Assembly (NCBI GenBank): GCA_947624345.1
Contig: CANQJW010000004.1
Span: 1-42,331, forward strand
Length of the DNA stretch: 42,331 nucleotides
Source: an uncultured Clostridia bacterium
Lineage (GTDB): Bacteria > Bacillota > Clostridia > Oscillospirales > Ruminococcaceae
Direction of reading: 5' to 3'
In this document: piece by piece, positions 7,741 to 16,189 of the stretch
Layout of the letters: each line of letters opens with the position of its first letter
How positions within the stretch are numbered: the stretch's first letter is position 1
Translations under genes and position numbers: made by a program
The notes under the pieces: model-generated
Told to the model about the DNA's origin: nothing
Databases searched by the model: none
Seen by the model: the letters and a program-made list of their open reading frames with translations, nothing else

Positions 7741-7763
7741 TAACAGCAGAAAGGAAATATTTT

Positions 7764-8312
7764 ATGAAAAATCTAAGTATTAAGAAAATCGCAGTTTTAT
7801 CAGTAACAGCGGCCTTATATGTCGCAGTAACAATGGCTTTAGGCTCGCTTGCCTACGGAAATATCCAATTCCGAATTTCAGAAGCGTTAGTCCTTCTCTG
7901 CTTTTATAAAAAAGAATATTGCTATTCTATGGTGGTAGGGTGTCTTATCGCCAATATAACAAGTACAGTTAGTGCAATAGATATGGTTGTCGGAACATTT
8001 GCAACTCTGTTAGCTGTTATCGTAATAGTCTTGTGTTCAAAGTATCTTCCGGCTATATTCAAAAGCAAACTTGGTATGAGTGAAAATGTTGCATCTGCTT
8101 TTGCTCTAATTATCGCTTCTCTCTCGCCCGTTATATTCAACGGGATCATAGTGGGACTTGAGCTAAAATTTGTATATGACTTACCTCTTTTTCTAACAAT
8201 GGGACAGGTTGCTTTAGGCGAGCTTGTATGCGTTACTATTGTGGGAGTTATACTCTTTAAGATTCTAGAGAAAAACGAAGCCTTTATGAGATTGATTAAG
8301 TTTAACAAGTAG
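7764..8312 (+). CDS. queT: QueT-family ECF transporter S component
   Basis: This integral membrane protein of 182 residues is the substrate-binding S component of an energy-coupling factor transporter. The segment YGNIQFRISEALVLLCF matches the QueT family signature, proposed to import a queuosine precursor. About five or six hydrophobic segments are visible, and the last residues are basic. The energizing A and T components are not in this window, as expected for group II ECF systems that share one module. ATG 7764 is chosen because AAAGGA lies 8 bases upstream; an upstream TTG at 7734 falls inside the heptad repeat and adds residues unlike the family. Substrate assignment rests on family only. 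Confidence 0.85.
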   Translation: MKNLSIKKIAVLSVTAALYVAVTMALGSLAYGNIQFRISEALVLLCFYKKEYCYSMVVGCLIANITSTVSAIDMVVGTFATLLAVIVIVLCSKYLPAIFKSKLGMSENVASAFALIIASLSPVIFNGIIVGLELKFVYDLPLFLTMGQVALGELVCVTIVGVILFKILEKNEAFMRLIKFNK

Positions 8313-8327
8313 ATAATACATTTATAA

Positions 8328-8358
8328 GTCTGACAATCTTAGTTTTATCGGACCATTT
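8328..8358 (+). terminator. weak possible terminator
   Basis: GTCTGA (8328-8333) can pair with TCGGAC with a G-U pair over a loop of about 15 bases, followed by CATTTTTATC. Confidence 0.3.
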
Positions 8359-8390
8359 TTATCTTTTGACTAAAAAATTCTCATTATCCC

Positions 8391-8419
8391 TTGCAATTTA
8401 TAGTTAAATAGTATATAAT
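8391..8419 (+). promoter_or_regulatory. promoter of the EF-G-like gene
   Basis: TTGCAA (8391-8396), 17 bases, TATAAT (8414-8419). The leader is about 77 bases. Confidence 0.8.
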
Positions 8420-8502
8420 TGCATTATGGGCAGTAATATATATTGTTATTAGTAAATAAATATCTGATATACTGCAAATTTATTCGAATGGAGAGATAAA
8501 AG

Positions 8503-10596
8503 TTGAAAACATTTGATGACAACACAAAAATCAAAAATATTGCACTTTGCGGTCACGCAGGTTCGGGAAAAACCTCGCTGTGCGAAGCACTGCTTTTTAA
8601 AAGCGGTGCCAGCGAAAGACTTGGAAAAATTGCCGACGGAAACACCGTTTCGGATTATACAAACGAGGAAATTTCAAGAAAGTCCTCTGTATATACTTCC
8701 CTCTGTACATTTGAAAAAGACGATTTCAAAATCAACATTTTAGATACCCCCGGACTTTTTGATTTTGCAGGCGAAATGATTGAGGGTATAGCTGCTTGTG
8801 ATACTGCTATGATAACCGTTTCAGGAAAATCCGGCGTAAATGTCGGAACACATAAGGCATATTCAGCGGCAGTTAAAATGAAAAAGCCGAGAATGTTTGT
8901 TGTTACAAAGCTTGATTCTGAAAACGCAAACTTCTATAATGTTCTAACCGATCTTAAAGCCGAGTTCGGACCGACAGTATGCCCTGTTGTTGTTCCTGTT
9001 ATATCTGACAGAAAAATCATTTCATATGTAAATCTTATCGAGATGAAAGCCTACAAATATGACAACAACGGAAACGCAGTTGAAACAGAAATGCCTACAT
9101 CAGAGCTTGGTGACAAGATTGAATACCGTCTTCAAGGCTTAAAGGAGGCTATCTCGGAGGCTGTTGCTGAAACGGACGAAGAGCTTTTTGAAAAGTTCTT
9201 CAGCGGAGAGGCTTTCACACAAAAGGAGCTTATCGACGGCATACACAAGGGTATGAATGAGGGAATTATAACCCCTGTTACCTGCGTGTCATCTACCACA
9301 CTTGCCGGAGTTGATATGCTGTTAAAAGAAATATCTCTGCTTCTTCCTGTTCCAACCGACGACGAAACCGTTGTGGCAACCGACAAAAACGACTCGCCAA
9401 TTGAGATTAAATGCGATGTTTCAGAGCCGTTCAGCGCTTTTGTTTTCAAGACAGTTGCCGATCCGTTTGTAGGAAAAATGTCGTTCATCAAAGTAATGTC
9501 GGGTAAGATAAAGGCAGGAAGCGATGCTGTAAACGCTTCAAACGGCAACACGCTGAAAATCGGAAAGCTGTTCACTCTTGTTGGCAAAAAGCAGATAGAT
9601 TTAAACGAGGTTAGCTGTGGCGACATTGTTATAGCAACAAAGCTTGACATAAACACAAACGATACTATATGCGATGCATCAAGGATAGTAAAGTTCGAAG
9701 CTATCGACTTCCCTCAGCCTTGCTATCCGATGGCTGTTAAAGCCAAGGCTCAAGGCGATGAGAGCAAGATTTCAAGCGCTGTTGCTAAGCTTTTAGAGCA
9801 GGATTTAACTCTTGAATACTATCAGGATGAGCTTACTCACGAGCAGATCATCAAGGGCTTGGGCGAACAGCATTTAAGTTCTGCGCTATCAAAACTCAAG
9901 AACGATTTCGGTGCTGATGTAGGGCTGAGCACGCCTAAGGTTCCTTACAGAGAAACAATCAGAAAGAAAGTTAAGGTTCAGGGCAAACATAAGAAACAAT
10001 CAGGCGGTCACGGTCAATACGGAGATGTCTGGATCGAATTTGAGCCTTGCGTTTCTGATGAGCTGATTTTTGAAGAGAAAATCTTCGGCGGAGCAGTTCC
10101 TAAAAACTACTTCCCTGCTGTTGAAAAAGGACTTCAGGACTGCGTTGCTAAAGGCGTTCTGGCAGGCTTCCCTGTTGTGGGATTAAAGGCTATCTTGGTT
10201 GACGGCTCTTACCACCCTGTTGACTCCTCTGAAATGGCATTTAAGATGGCAGCAACCATAGCTTATAAAGAAGGCCTTGCTCAGGCTGATCCAGTGTTAC
10301 TAGAGCCGATCGGTGCGTTGAACGTAGCTGTGCCTGACGAAAACACGGGCGATATAATTGGCGAGCTTAACAAACGCCGCGGAAGAGTTCTTGGAATGAA
10401 CCCGTCAGAATCTGAAAAGGGTATGACCGAGGTTATCGCCGAAGTGCCTATTTCTGAGATGAGCGACTTTACAATGCTGCTTCGTCAGATGACCCAGGGC
10501 AGAGGAAGCTTCACATTAAAGCAGGAAAGATACGAGCAGCTTCCTGCACACTTGGTTGCAAATGTCATTGCCGAGGCTTCGATCAGCGGTGAATAA
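8503..10596 (+). CDS. elongation factor G-like translational GTPase (EF-G2 type)
   Basis: The 697-residue protein has the full domain order of EF-G: a GTPase domain with P-loop GHAGSGKT (17-24), DTPG near residue 85 and TKLD in place of NKxD near 140, then domain II, domain III, domain IV containing GGHGQYGDVWIEFEP, and a C-terminal domain V. It belongs to the EF-G-like paralogue group seen in many Firmicutes besides the canonical FusA, whose neighbours rpsL/rpsG/tuf are absent here. The precise role of this paralogue is unsettled. The start is TTG 8503, with GGAGAG 7 bases upstream and no ATG nearby. Its 3' end abuts or overlaps the radical SAM gene, suggesting co-transcription. Confidence 0.88.
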   Translation: MKTFDDNTKIKNIALCGHAGSGKTSLCEALLFKSGASERLGKIADGNTVSDYTNEEISRKSSVYTSLCTFEKDDFKINILDTPGLFDFAGEMIEGIAACDTAMITVSGKSGVNVGTHKAYSAAVKMKKPRMFVVTKLDSENANFYNVLTDLKAEFGPTVCPVVVPVISDRKIISYVNLIEMKAYKYDNNGNAVETEMPTSELGDKIEYRLQGLKEAISEAVAETDEELFEKFFSGEAFTQKELIDGIHKGMNEGIITPVTCVSSTTLAGVDMLLKEISLLLPVPTDDETVVATDKNDSPIEIKCDVSEPFSAFVFKTVADPFVGKMSFIKVMSGKIKAGSDAVNASNGNTLKIGKLFTLVGKKQIDLNEVSCGDIVIATKLDINTNDTICDASRIVKFEAIDFPQPCYPMAVKAKAQGDESKISSAVAKLLEQDLTLEYYQDELTHEQIIKGLGEQHLSSALSKLKNDFGADVGLSTPKVPYRETIRKKVKVQGKHKKQSGGHGQYGDVWIEFEPCVSDELIFEEKIFGGAVPKNYFPAVEKGLQDCVAKGVLAGFPVVGLKAILVDGSYHPVDSSEMAFKMAATIAYKEGLAQADPVLLEPIGALNVAVPDENTGDIIGELNKRRGRVLGMNPSESEKGMTEVIAEVPISEMSDFTMLLRQMTQGRGSFTLKQERYEQLPAHLVANVIAEASISGE

Positions 10597-10603
10597 TTTG
10601 TCT

Positions 10604-11512
10604 ATGCTTTGCAATCTTTGTCCCCGACAATGTAATATTGATAGAGAAATTTCCGCAGGCTTTTGTAAGGCTTGCGGAAATTCTGATAATGTTACCGTTT
10701 CGAGGGCGGCTCTCCACTTTTGGGAGGAACCCTGCATAAGCGGTGAAAACGGCAGCGGAACGGTTTTCTTTTCAAATTGTAATCTAAGATGCGTGTTCTG
10801 CCAAAATTTTGAGATAAGCACTAACGGCTTTGGAAAGGAAATCTCCTATAAACGCCTTGCAGAGATATTTTTAGAGCTTCAGGATAAAAATGCTGAAAAC
10901 ATCAATCTTGTTACTCCCACGCACTACACATATCAGATTCTTAAGGCTTTGGATATGGTCAAGGCTCAGCTTGATATTCCTGTGGTGATGAACTGCGGTG
11001 GATATGAGTCGGTTGACACTATAAAGATGTTTGATGGATATATAGACATTTATCTTCCTGATTTAAAATACAAAAGTTCATTATTATCAGAAAAATATTC
11101 CGCTTGCCCCGACTACTTTAAAAAGGCCTGCTTAGCGATTAAAGAAATGCACAGGCAAGCTCCAAAGCCAGTCTGGGAAAAAGGAATTGATGATGATATA
11201 AGAATATTAAAAAGAGGTCTTATAATAAGGCATCTTGTTTTGCCGGGCTGTTATCACGATAGCCTTGACATACTGGATTGGCTTAACGACTGCGGGTTTT
11301 TGACAAAGTATAATTTTCTGCTTAGCCTGATGAGTCAGTTCACTCCCACAAGTGCTTGCGAGAATTTTCCAGAGCTTAACCGGCAAATTACCACCTTTGA
11401 ATACAACAAAGTAGCAGACAGAGCAGGACAGTATGGATTCAGGGGATATATTCAAGAGCGTTCATCAGCACATGAGGAATATATTCCTCCCTTTGACTTG
11501 ACGGGTATATAA
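10604..11512 (+). CDS. radical SAM protein, PflA-like (PflX/COG1313 family)
   Basis: The radical SAM cluster motif CX3CX2C is C59, C63, C66 (NCNLRCVFCQN), binding a 4Fe-4S cluster that cleaves S-adenosylmethionine. An N-terminal cysteine set (C3, C6, C10, C21, C24) resembles the extra motif of this family. Members are annotated as pyruvate formate-lyase-activating-like, but no substrate has been fixed and no pflB lies here. Length is about 302 residues. The start is uncertain: ATG 10604 is shown; in-frame TTG 10598 and GTG 10589 (overlapping the EF-G stop) are alternatives without a clear ribosome site. Translational coupling to the upstream GTPase gene is likely. Confidence 0.82.
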   Translation: MLCNLCPRQCNIDREISAGFCKACGNSDNVTVSRAALHFWEEPCISGENGSGTVFFSNCNLRCVFCQNFEISTNGFGKEISYKRLAEIFLELQDKNAENINLVTPTHYTYQILKALDMVKAQLDIPVVMNCGGYESVDTIKMFDGYIDIYLPDLKYKSSLLSEKYSACPDYFKKACLAIKEMHRQAPKPVWEKGIDDDIRILKRGLIIRHLVLPGCYHDSLDILDWLNDCGFLTKYNFLLSLMSQFTPTSACENFPELNRQITTFEYNKVADRAGQYGFRGYIQERSSAHEEYIPPFDLTGI

Positions 11513-11520
11513 TAAAATTC

Positions 11521-11556
11521 AACCTACTGAAAACAAAATTTCAGTAGGTTTTTTAT
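11521..11556. terminator. bidirectional terminator
   Basis: AACCTACTGAAA (11521-11532) pairs perfectly over 12 bp with TTTCAGTAGGTT (11539-11550), followed by TTTTTATT. It separates convergent genes. Confidence 0.92.
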
Positions 11557-11564
11557 TTATTTAA

Positions 11565-12425
11565 TCAGATTTTTATAAACTCAGGCTTATGCTTTTTAAA
11601 GTAAGCCAGGTACTTAAATCCTGCTTGCTTAACAAGCTGAGAACATTCAGCTATTCCTTTCCCCAAATCACAAACCCGATGTGCGTCCGAGCCAAGAGAG
11701 ATAATCTCCCCGCCCAAATCACGATACAGCTTTATATACTTGTAATCAGGAAAAGGCTTTCCATACTTCTGCCTCAGCCCCGATGTATTCACTTCGATAC
11801 CCTTTGAATTTTGAACGATAGCTTTAAAGCACTCTTCTATTATATCGTCATATTTTGAAAGGTCGATTTTGATTCCGTACTCTCCCTCAATATATCTTAG
11901 CGTGTAAGTCAAATGCCCTAACACATCAAATTTTCCCCACTTGCAAAGCTTTAAAATCTCTAAGAAATAATCCTCAAGAAGCTTGTCAATTTCGCTTTCT
12001 GAATAGTTATCATAGTTGATAAAGTAAAAATCAGGACGATTCGGCAGCTCGTGCATCGAACCGATAACAAAGTCCAAACGCTCGTCACTGACCGCCTTAT
12101 CGGCAATCTCGAAATCGTGCGTTGCCTGACCCAATTCAATTCCGGAGATAAGATTTATTCTGTCCCCGTAAAGCTCCTTCAGCTTAGTTATGTTATTCAA
12201 AGATCTGTCAAAATCCTTTCCGAAATCGTATGTATTGTAATCGTTCGGCTCTGCGTTATAATAATTCATCCCAAACCAGCGGTTACACTCGCAATGATCT
12301 GTTATTGCATAAGCTTGTAATCCCAGCTCAATCGCCCTTTCAACCATCTGAACAGGATCGGCATTTGAATCAGGCGAAAAATATGTATGTGTATGACAGT
12401 CGATAAGACCTTTAAGTTCTTTCAT
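11565..12425 (-). CDS. PHP-family histidinol-phosphatase-like phosphoesterase
   Basis: The 286-residue protein begins with the PHP metal motif DCHTHTYFS (H11, H13) and has AITDHCE, a later SMHE motif and LGSDAH, together the conserved metal ligands of the PHP fold. It most resembles HisJ/HisK-type histidinol phosphatases, which release phosphate from histidinol phosphate in histidine synthesis. No other his gene is in the window, so another phosphoester substrate is possible. The ATG is preceded by GGAGAATAGGA. It stands alone between two plus-strand blocks. Confidence 0.8.
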   Translation of the reverse strand: MKELKGLIDCHTHTYFSPDSNADPVQMVERAIELGLQAYAITDHCECNRWFGMNYYNAEPNDYNTYDFGKDFDRSLNNITKLKELYGDRINLISGIELGQATHDFEIADKAVSDERLDFVIGSMHELPNRPDFYFINYDNYSESEIDKLLEDYFLEILKLCKWGKFDVLGHLTYTLRYIEGEYGIKIDLSKYDDIIEECFKAIVQNSKGIEVNTSGLRQKYGKPFPDYKYIKLYRDLGGEIISLGSDAHRVCDLGKGIAECSQLVKQAGFKYLAYFKKHKPEFIKI

Positions 12426-12503
12426 TCCTATTCTCCGTTTCTAAAGTATATAAATAGTATACCATAATCTTAAGAAAATGCAAGAAAGGTGTATAAATAT
12501 CTG

Positions 12504-12532
12504 TTGAAAAAAACTAAAGTGTGTGATATACT
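12504..12532 (+). promoter_or_regulatory. promoter of the ECF/DUF1015 pair
   Basis: TTGAAA (12504-12509), 17 bases, TATACT (12527-12532), with an extended -10 TG one base upstream. Confidence 0.8.
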
Positions 12533-12585
12533 TTTATATAGTGTTAAACTTATCAAATAGATAAAAATATCGGAAAGGAAGAATT

Positions 12586-13113
12586 ATGAGAGTTAATTTA
12601 AAGCTGTTTGTTTTAGCGATTATATTAGGAGTTCTCGGAATATTACTTCCGTGGTTTTTCGGGGAAATAACTATCTTTGGAACGGGATTGCTTCCTATGG
12701 AGTTTCCCATTCTGCTATGCGGAATGATTTGCGGTTTAGGATACGGCGGCGTTATCGGAGCAATAGTGCCTATTTTATATTCGCTTATTTTTAATACAAT
12801 GGATATATATCCGCTTGGTGTTGCAACAGCAATTGAGCTTTGTGCTTTCGGCGTTCTTTGCGGACTGCTTTATAAGACGCTTAAGCAAAATGTTTATGTA
12901 TCTCTGCTTCTTTCAATGTTCGGCGGAAGAACAATATACTATATTGTGTATTATTTTATGCTTCACTATCAGGGAAAAACATACACAGCCGATATGTTCA
13001 TAAATGGAGAGGTTTTAAATGTCCTTTCGGGAATAGCAATTCAGATTATATTTATTCCACTCATCGTTCTTATACTTAACAAAACAGGGATTGTACACAA
13101 AGGCGAAAGATAA
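12586..13113 (+). CDS. ECF transporter S component, substrate unknown
   Basis: A 175-residue protein with about five or six transmembrane helices. The segment LLPMEFPILLCGMICGLGYG is typical of a family of ECF S components of undefined substrate, where a proline-rich loop precedes a glycine-rich helix. It would bind a vitamin-like or small polar molecule and share the common ECF energizing module, not encoded here. GGAAAGGAAG precedes the ATG. The DUF1015 gene starts 24 bases after its stop, so the two are probably one operon. Confidence 0.72.
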   Translation: MRVNLKLFVLAIILGVLGILLPWFFGEITIFGTGLLPMEFPILLCGMICGLGYGGVIGAIVPILYSLIFNTMDIYPLGVATAIELCAFGVLCGLLYKTLKQNVYVSLLLSMFGGRTIYYIVYYFMLHYQGKTYTADMFINGEVLNVLSGIAIQIIFIPLIVLILNKTGIVHKGER

Positions 13114-13137
13114 AACACTATTAAAGGAGAACACACT

Positions 13138-14406
13138 ATGTCAACTGCATTTAAACCGGCAGATATTCTTCTGCCAAATGAAAAAATTGATATGAACGCT
13201 TGGACTGTTGTCGCTTGTGACCAATATACAAGCGAGCCTGAATACTGGAAGGATGTCAGTAATCTTGTCGGGGACAAGTTCTCAACGCTCAATATGATTC
13301 TGCCCGAGATATATTTAGAAAACAACGATGTTGAGACAAGAATAGAAAACATACATAAAACAATGGAAAAATACCTGTCATCAGGTATTTTCAATGAGTA
13401 CAAAAATTCGTATATTTATACCGAAAGAATTCAGAGCAACGGAATACTTCGTCAGGGACTGATCGGTATGATTGACCTTGAGGAATATGATTATTCAGTG
13501 GGAAGCACCTCATCTGTCCGAGCAACTGAAGCTACCGTTGTAGAAAGGATCCCTCCGAGAATCAAGGTAAGAAACGGGGCTTGCCTTGAGCTTCCTCACA
13601 TTATTATATTGATTGACGACGAGCAAAAAACTGTTATCGAGCCAATAGGTGAGAATGTCGGCTCTATGGAAAAGCTGTATGATTTTTCTCTTATGAAAAA
13701 CGGCGGAAGCATAAAGGGCTACCTTGTCGGGAAAACCCAGAAGGACAAAATCGATGATGCGTTAACAGCTCTGGGAGATAAAAACACCTTCAATGAAAAA
13801 TACGGCTTGTCAGACAATCCTGTTTTGCTTTATGCTATGGGCGACGGAAACCACTCGCTTGCAACTGCAAAAGCGTATTATGAGGAGATTAAAGCCCAAA
13901 ATCCTGATAAGGATATGTCTTCCCACCCGGCTAGATATGCGCTGGTTGAGATAGTAAATCTCCATAGCGAGGCTTTGCAGTTTGAGGCTATCCACCGTAT
14001 TGTTACAGATGTTGATTGTGATAACCTGTTGGCAAGTCTAAAAGACTCGCTTTTGTTATCTGAAAATGATAACGGTTCAGGTCAGTCGTTTACATATGTC
14101 TGCAAGGATACTAAAAAGAAGATGTTTATCGGAAACAAGCTTTCAAACCTGACAGTTGGCTCACTTCAAACCGCTTTAGATAATTACATCAAGGATAATG
14201 GCGGTAAGTGTGACTATATCCACGGAATTGAGGTTTTAGCAAGACTTGCAAAGGCTGATAACAGTATCGGATTTATACTTCCTGATATGCTTAAATCGGA
14301 GCTTTTCCCGACCGTAATCAAGGACGGTGCTCTGCCGAGAAAGACATTTTCTATGGGTCACGCCGAGGATAAGAGATTTTATATAGAGTGCAGAAAAATT
14401 AAATAG
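13138..14406 (+). CDS. DUF1015 family protein
   Basis: The 422-residue cytoplasmic protein matches DUF1015 (COG4198): the N-terminal ADILLPNEK and VVACDQYTS motifs and the mid-protein YAMGDGNHSLATAKAYYE are hallmarks. The DGNHS motif recalls the catalytic region of ParB/sulfiredoxin-like serine kinases, but I do not claim that activity. No signal peptide or membrane segment is seen. AAAGGAG lies 9 bases before the ATG. It probably shares a transcript with the upstream ECF S component, hinting at handling of an imported compound. Confidence 0.8.
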   Translation: MSTAFKPADILLPNEKIDMNAWTVVACDQYTSEPEYWKDVSNLVGDKFSTLNMILPEIYLENNDVETRIENIHKTMEKYLSSGIFNEYKNSYIYTERIQSNGILRQGLIGMIDLEEYDYSVGSTSSVRATEATVVERIPPRIKVRNGACLELPHIIILIDDEQKTVIEPIGENVGSMEKLYDFSLMKNGGSIKGYLVGKTQKDKIDDALTALGDKNTFNEKYGLSDNPVLLYAMGDGNHSLATAKAYYEEIKAQNPDKDMSSHPARYALVEIVNLHSEALQFEAIHRIVTDVDCDNLLASLKDSLLLSENDNGSGQSFTYVCKDTKKKMFIGNKLSNLTVGSLQTALDNYIKDNGGKCDYIHGIEVLARLAKADNSIGFILPDMLKSELFPTVIKDGALPRKTFSMGHAEDKRFYIECRKIK

Positions 14407-14452
14407 CCGGCGATCCTTCGGTGGCTCTGCCCCATCGGAGGTTAGAATAAAT
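14407..14452. repeat. post-stop GC-rich element, copy 3
   Basis: After the DUF1015 TAG the sequence reads CCGGCGATCCTTCGGTGGCTCTGCCCC. It aligns with 6321-6372 in TAGCCRGCGA and GGCTCTGCC blocks. A true terminator follows at 14465. Confidence 0.6.
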
Positions 14453-14464
14453 AAGCAATATAAA

Positions 14465-14507
14465 AGCCGACTTGTTCACTTTATTGTGAGTAAGTCGGCT
14501 ATTTTTT
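14465..14507. terminator. terminator between convergent genes
   Basis: AGCCGACTT (14465-14473) pairs with AAGTCGGCT (14492-14500); an inner TTCAC/GTGAG continues the stem. ATTTTTT follows on the plus strand and TTTTATA on the minus. Confidence 0.9.
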
Positions 14508-14577
14508 GTTGTTCTTTCATATTTCCACTTTTCAAAAAGATTCTGTCAAATCATAAGCCTAGCTTTATATTTACAAT

Positions 14578-15018
14578 CTACTGTCCATTCTCAATATCAG
14601 TTATCATATCAACTCTTGTTTTATGGCGTCCGCCCTCAAACTCAGTTTTCAAAAAGATATCAACAAGCTCTAGTGCAAGCCCCGCGCCTACAACTCTTCC
14701 GCCCATGCAAAGAACATTAGCATCGTTGTGCTGTCTTGTGAACTTTGCCGAATAGTAATCCGAACAGCAAGCCGCCCTTATTCCCTTTACCTTATTAGCG
14801 GCGATTGAAATTCCTATTCCTGTTCCGCAAACAAGTATTGCCCGCTCTAAGGTGCCGTTTACAACATCGTCACAAACCTCTTTTGCCTTTTGCGGGTAAT
14901 CGCATTTCTCTCCACTCATACAGCCGTAATCCTTATATGGAATTCCGTTTTTTTTGAAATATTCAACTATTGCTTCCTTGATTTCAGTTCCTGCGTGGTC
15001 ATTTCCAATTCCAATCAT
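14578..15018 (-). CDS. rpiB: ribose-5-phosphate isomerase B
   Basis: RpiB interconverts ribose 5-phosphate and ribulose 5-phosphate in the non-oxidative pentose phosphate pathway. The 146-residue length is typical. Motifs are the N-terminal GNDHAG, the active-site loop CGTGIGISIAANK with the catalytic Cys at residue 64, and RQHNDANVLCMGGR near the phosphate-binding end. Some relatives act on allose or galactose phosphates, but the full set of RpiB motifs favours ribose. Its start codon touches the stop of tsaB, and it is the last gene of the fhs-tsaE-tsaB run. Confidence 0.93.
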   Translation of the reverse strand: MIGIGNDHAGTEIKEAIVEYFKKNGIPYKDYGCMSGEKCDYPQKAKEVCDDVVNGTLERAILVCGTGIGISIAANKVKGIRAACCSDYYSAKFTRQHNDANVLCMGGRVVGAGLALELVDIFLKTEFEGGRHKTRVDMITDIENGQ

Positions 15019-15737
15019 TACTTTATCTCCCTTCTGTCCTTCTCTGCTTTGGTAACTTGCAAATAACTTGCATTCAGCTTAGAAGCGTCATCAAGAATGG
15101 TATCATCATTAAGCGCTATCATACATAACGAGCTTGCATTCTGAAGCCTTTTGTCAATCGGCGCCAATGCGACATTATCATCATCTTTGAACAAGCTTTC
15201 TTTGATTTCTTTTGCATTATCACCAACAAGAATAATATTATCAAAATCATTATCCTGCTTGTATTTCAGTATGTCCTCATTACTGCATACAGCATCATCA
15301 TTTATACATTCTATCTTAGTGCCGCTTAGTTTATAAACCCCAAAATATGAAACATTCGGTCTTGCCCTCATAACGGAAAAAACGATCTTTTCCCTCGTTT
15401 CTCCGTTGCAGACATTTATAGCAAGAGACTTCAGTGTCGAGATCCCTGCACACTTTTTTCTACTCTTAAAGCAAAGCCCTTTAACTGCCGAAATTCCTAT
15501 TCTTAAACCCGTATAGCTTCCGGGACCGTTTGCAACAGTTACAGCATCTATGTCATCAAGCGTTAAACAAGCATCAGACAAAAGCTTTTTTAATAGCGGA
15601 AGCAAAACCTGCGAATGAGTAAGCTCGGTTATAACAGTTATGTTTGCCAGAACTCTGTCCTTGTCCGCAATGGCTATTGAAGCTATCTTTCCAGATGTAT
15701 CAATACCGAGAACTATCTTCGATTTTTCTCTAATCAT
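15018..15737 (-). CDS. tsaB: tRNA t6A modification protein TsaB
   Basis: TsaB is the ASKHA-fold partner of TsaD in making N6-threonylcarbamoyladenosine in ANN-reading tRNAs. The N-terminal LGIDTSG and the NGPGSYTGLRIG motif are diagnostic. The start is unsettled: ATG 15737 gives 239 residues with the usual short lead into GIDTS and overlaps the tsaE stop; in-frame ATG 15755 and TTG 15770 add 6 or 11 residues and overlap tsaE more. None has a strong ribosome site, which fits translational coupling. tsaE lies immediately upstream; tsaD and tsaC are not in the window. Confidence 0.9.
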   Translation of the reverse strand: MIREKSKIVLGIDTSGKIASIAIADKDRVLANITVITELTHSQVLLPLLKKLLSDACLTLDDIDAVTVANGPGSYTGLRIGISAVKGLCFKSRKKCAGISTLKSLAINVCNGETREKIVFSVMRARPNVSYFGVYKLSGTKIECINDDAVCSNEDILKYKQDNDFDNIILVGDNAKEIKESLFKDDDNVALAPIDKRLQNASSLCMIALNDDTILDDASKLNASYLQVTKAEKDRREIK

Positions 15738-15738
15738 A

Positions 15739-16173
15739 TCAGCCAAAGCGTTCATCTCCGTTGATTTCAATTTCTCTCACGCTATCATCAAGTCTTGTGA
15801 TTTTTATATATATAATGTCCTCGGGAAGCGAATCGCTGATGTTTTCGCTCCACTCTACTGCCAGAATATTTTTGCCATTCATATAATCATAAAAGCCTGT
15901 TGTTTCAAGGTCGAGCGAGTTTGTAATTCTATACATATCAAAATGACAGAGCATCATCTCGCTTTTGCGTGATCTATATTCATTAACAAGTGCAAAGGTA
16001 GGCGAGGTAACCATATCCCCTATCCCAAGACCGATGCAAAGCCCTCTTGTAAAGGTAGTTTTCCCGACGCCAAGTCCGCCGATATAAGCAATAACATCTC
16101 CACCTTTGAGCTTTTTTCCAACACTTTCAGCAAAACTGATTGTCTCCTCAGGTGAACGGGTAACTACCTTCAT
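15739..16173 (-). CDS. tsaE: tRNA t6A modification ATPase TsaE
   Basis: TsaE is the small ATPase that resets the TsaB-TsaD complex in t6A tRNA synthesis. The Walker A motif GGLGVGKTT lies at residues 32-40, then VTSPTFALVNEY and the LAVEWSENI strand, all typical. Its 144 residues match the family. It is followed by overlapping tsaB and preceded by a membrane-protein gene ending 16 bases upstream, within the fhs-headed run. Confidence 0.93.
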   Translation of the reverse strand: MKVVTRSPEETISFAESVGKKLKGGDVIAYIGGLGVGKTTFTRGLCIGLGIGDMVTSPTFALVNEYRSRKSEMMLCHFDMYRITNSLDLETTGFYDYMNGKNILAVEWSENISDSLPEDIIYIKITRLDDSVREIEINGDERFG

Positions 16174-16189
16174 AAAACTACTTCCTCGC

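Noticed and set aside
7402..7763. preQ1 riboswitch ahead of the QueT-like gene
   Set aside because: No preQ1-I or -II core could be recognised; the leader is filled by the heptad array and a simple hairpin.
7734..7763. Longer start (TTG) for the QueT-like gene
   Set aside because: It would begin inside the tandem repeat; ATG 7764 has the ribosome site and fits the family.
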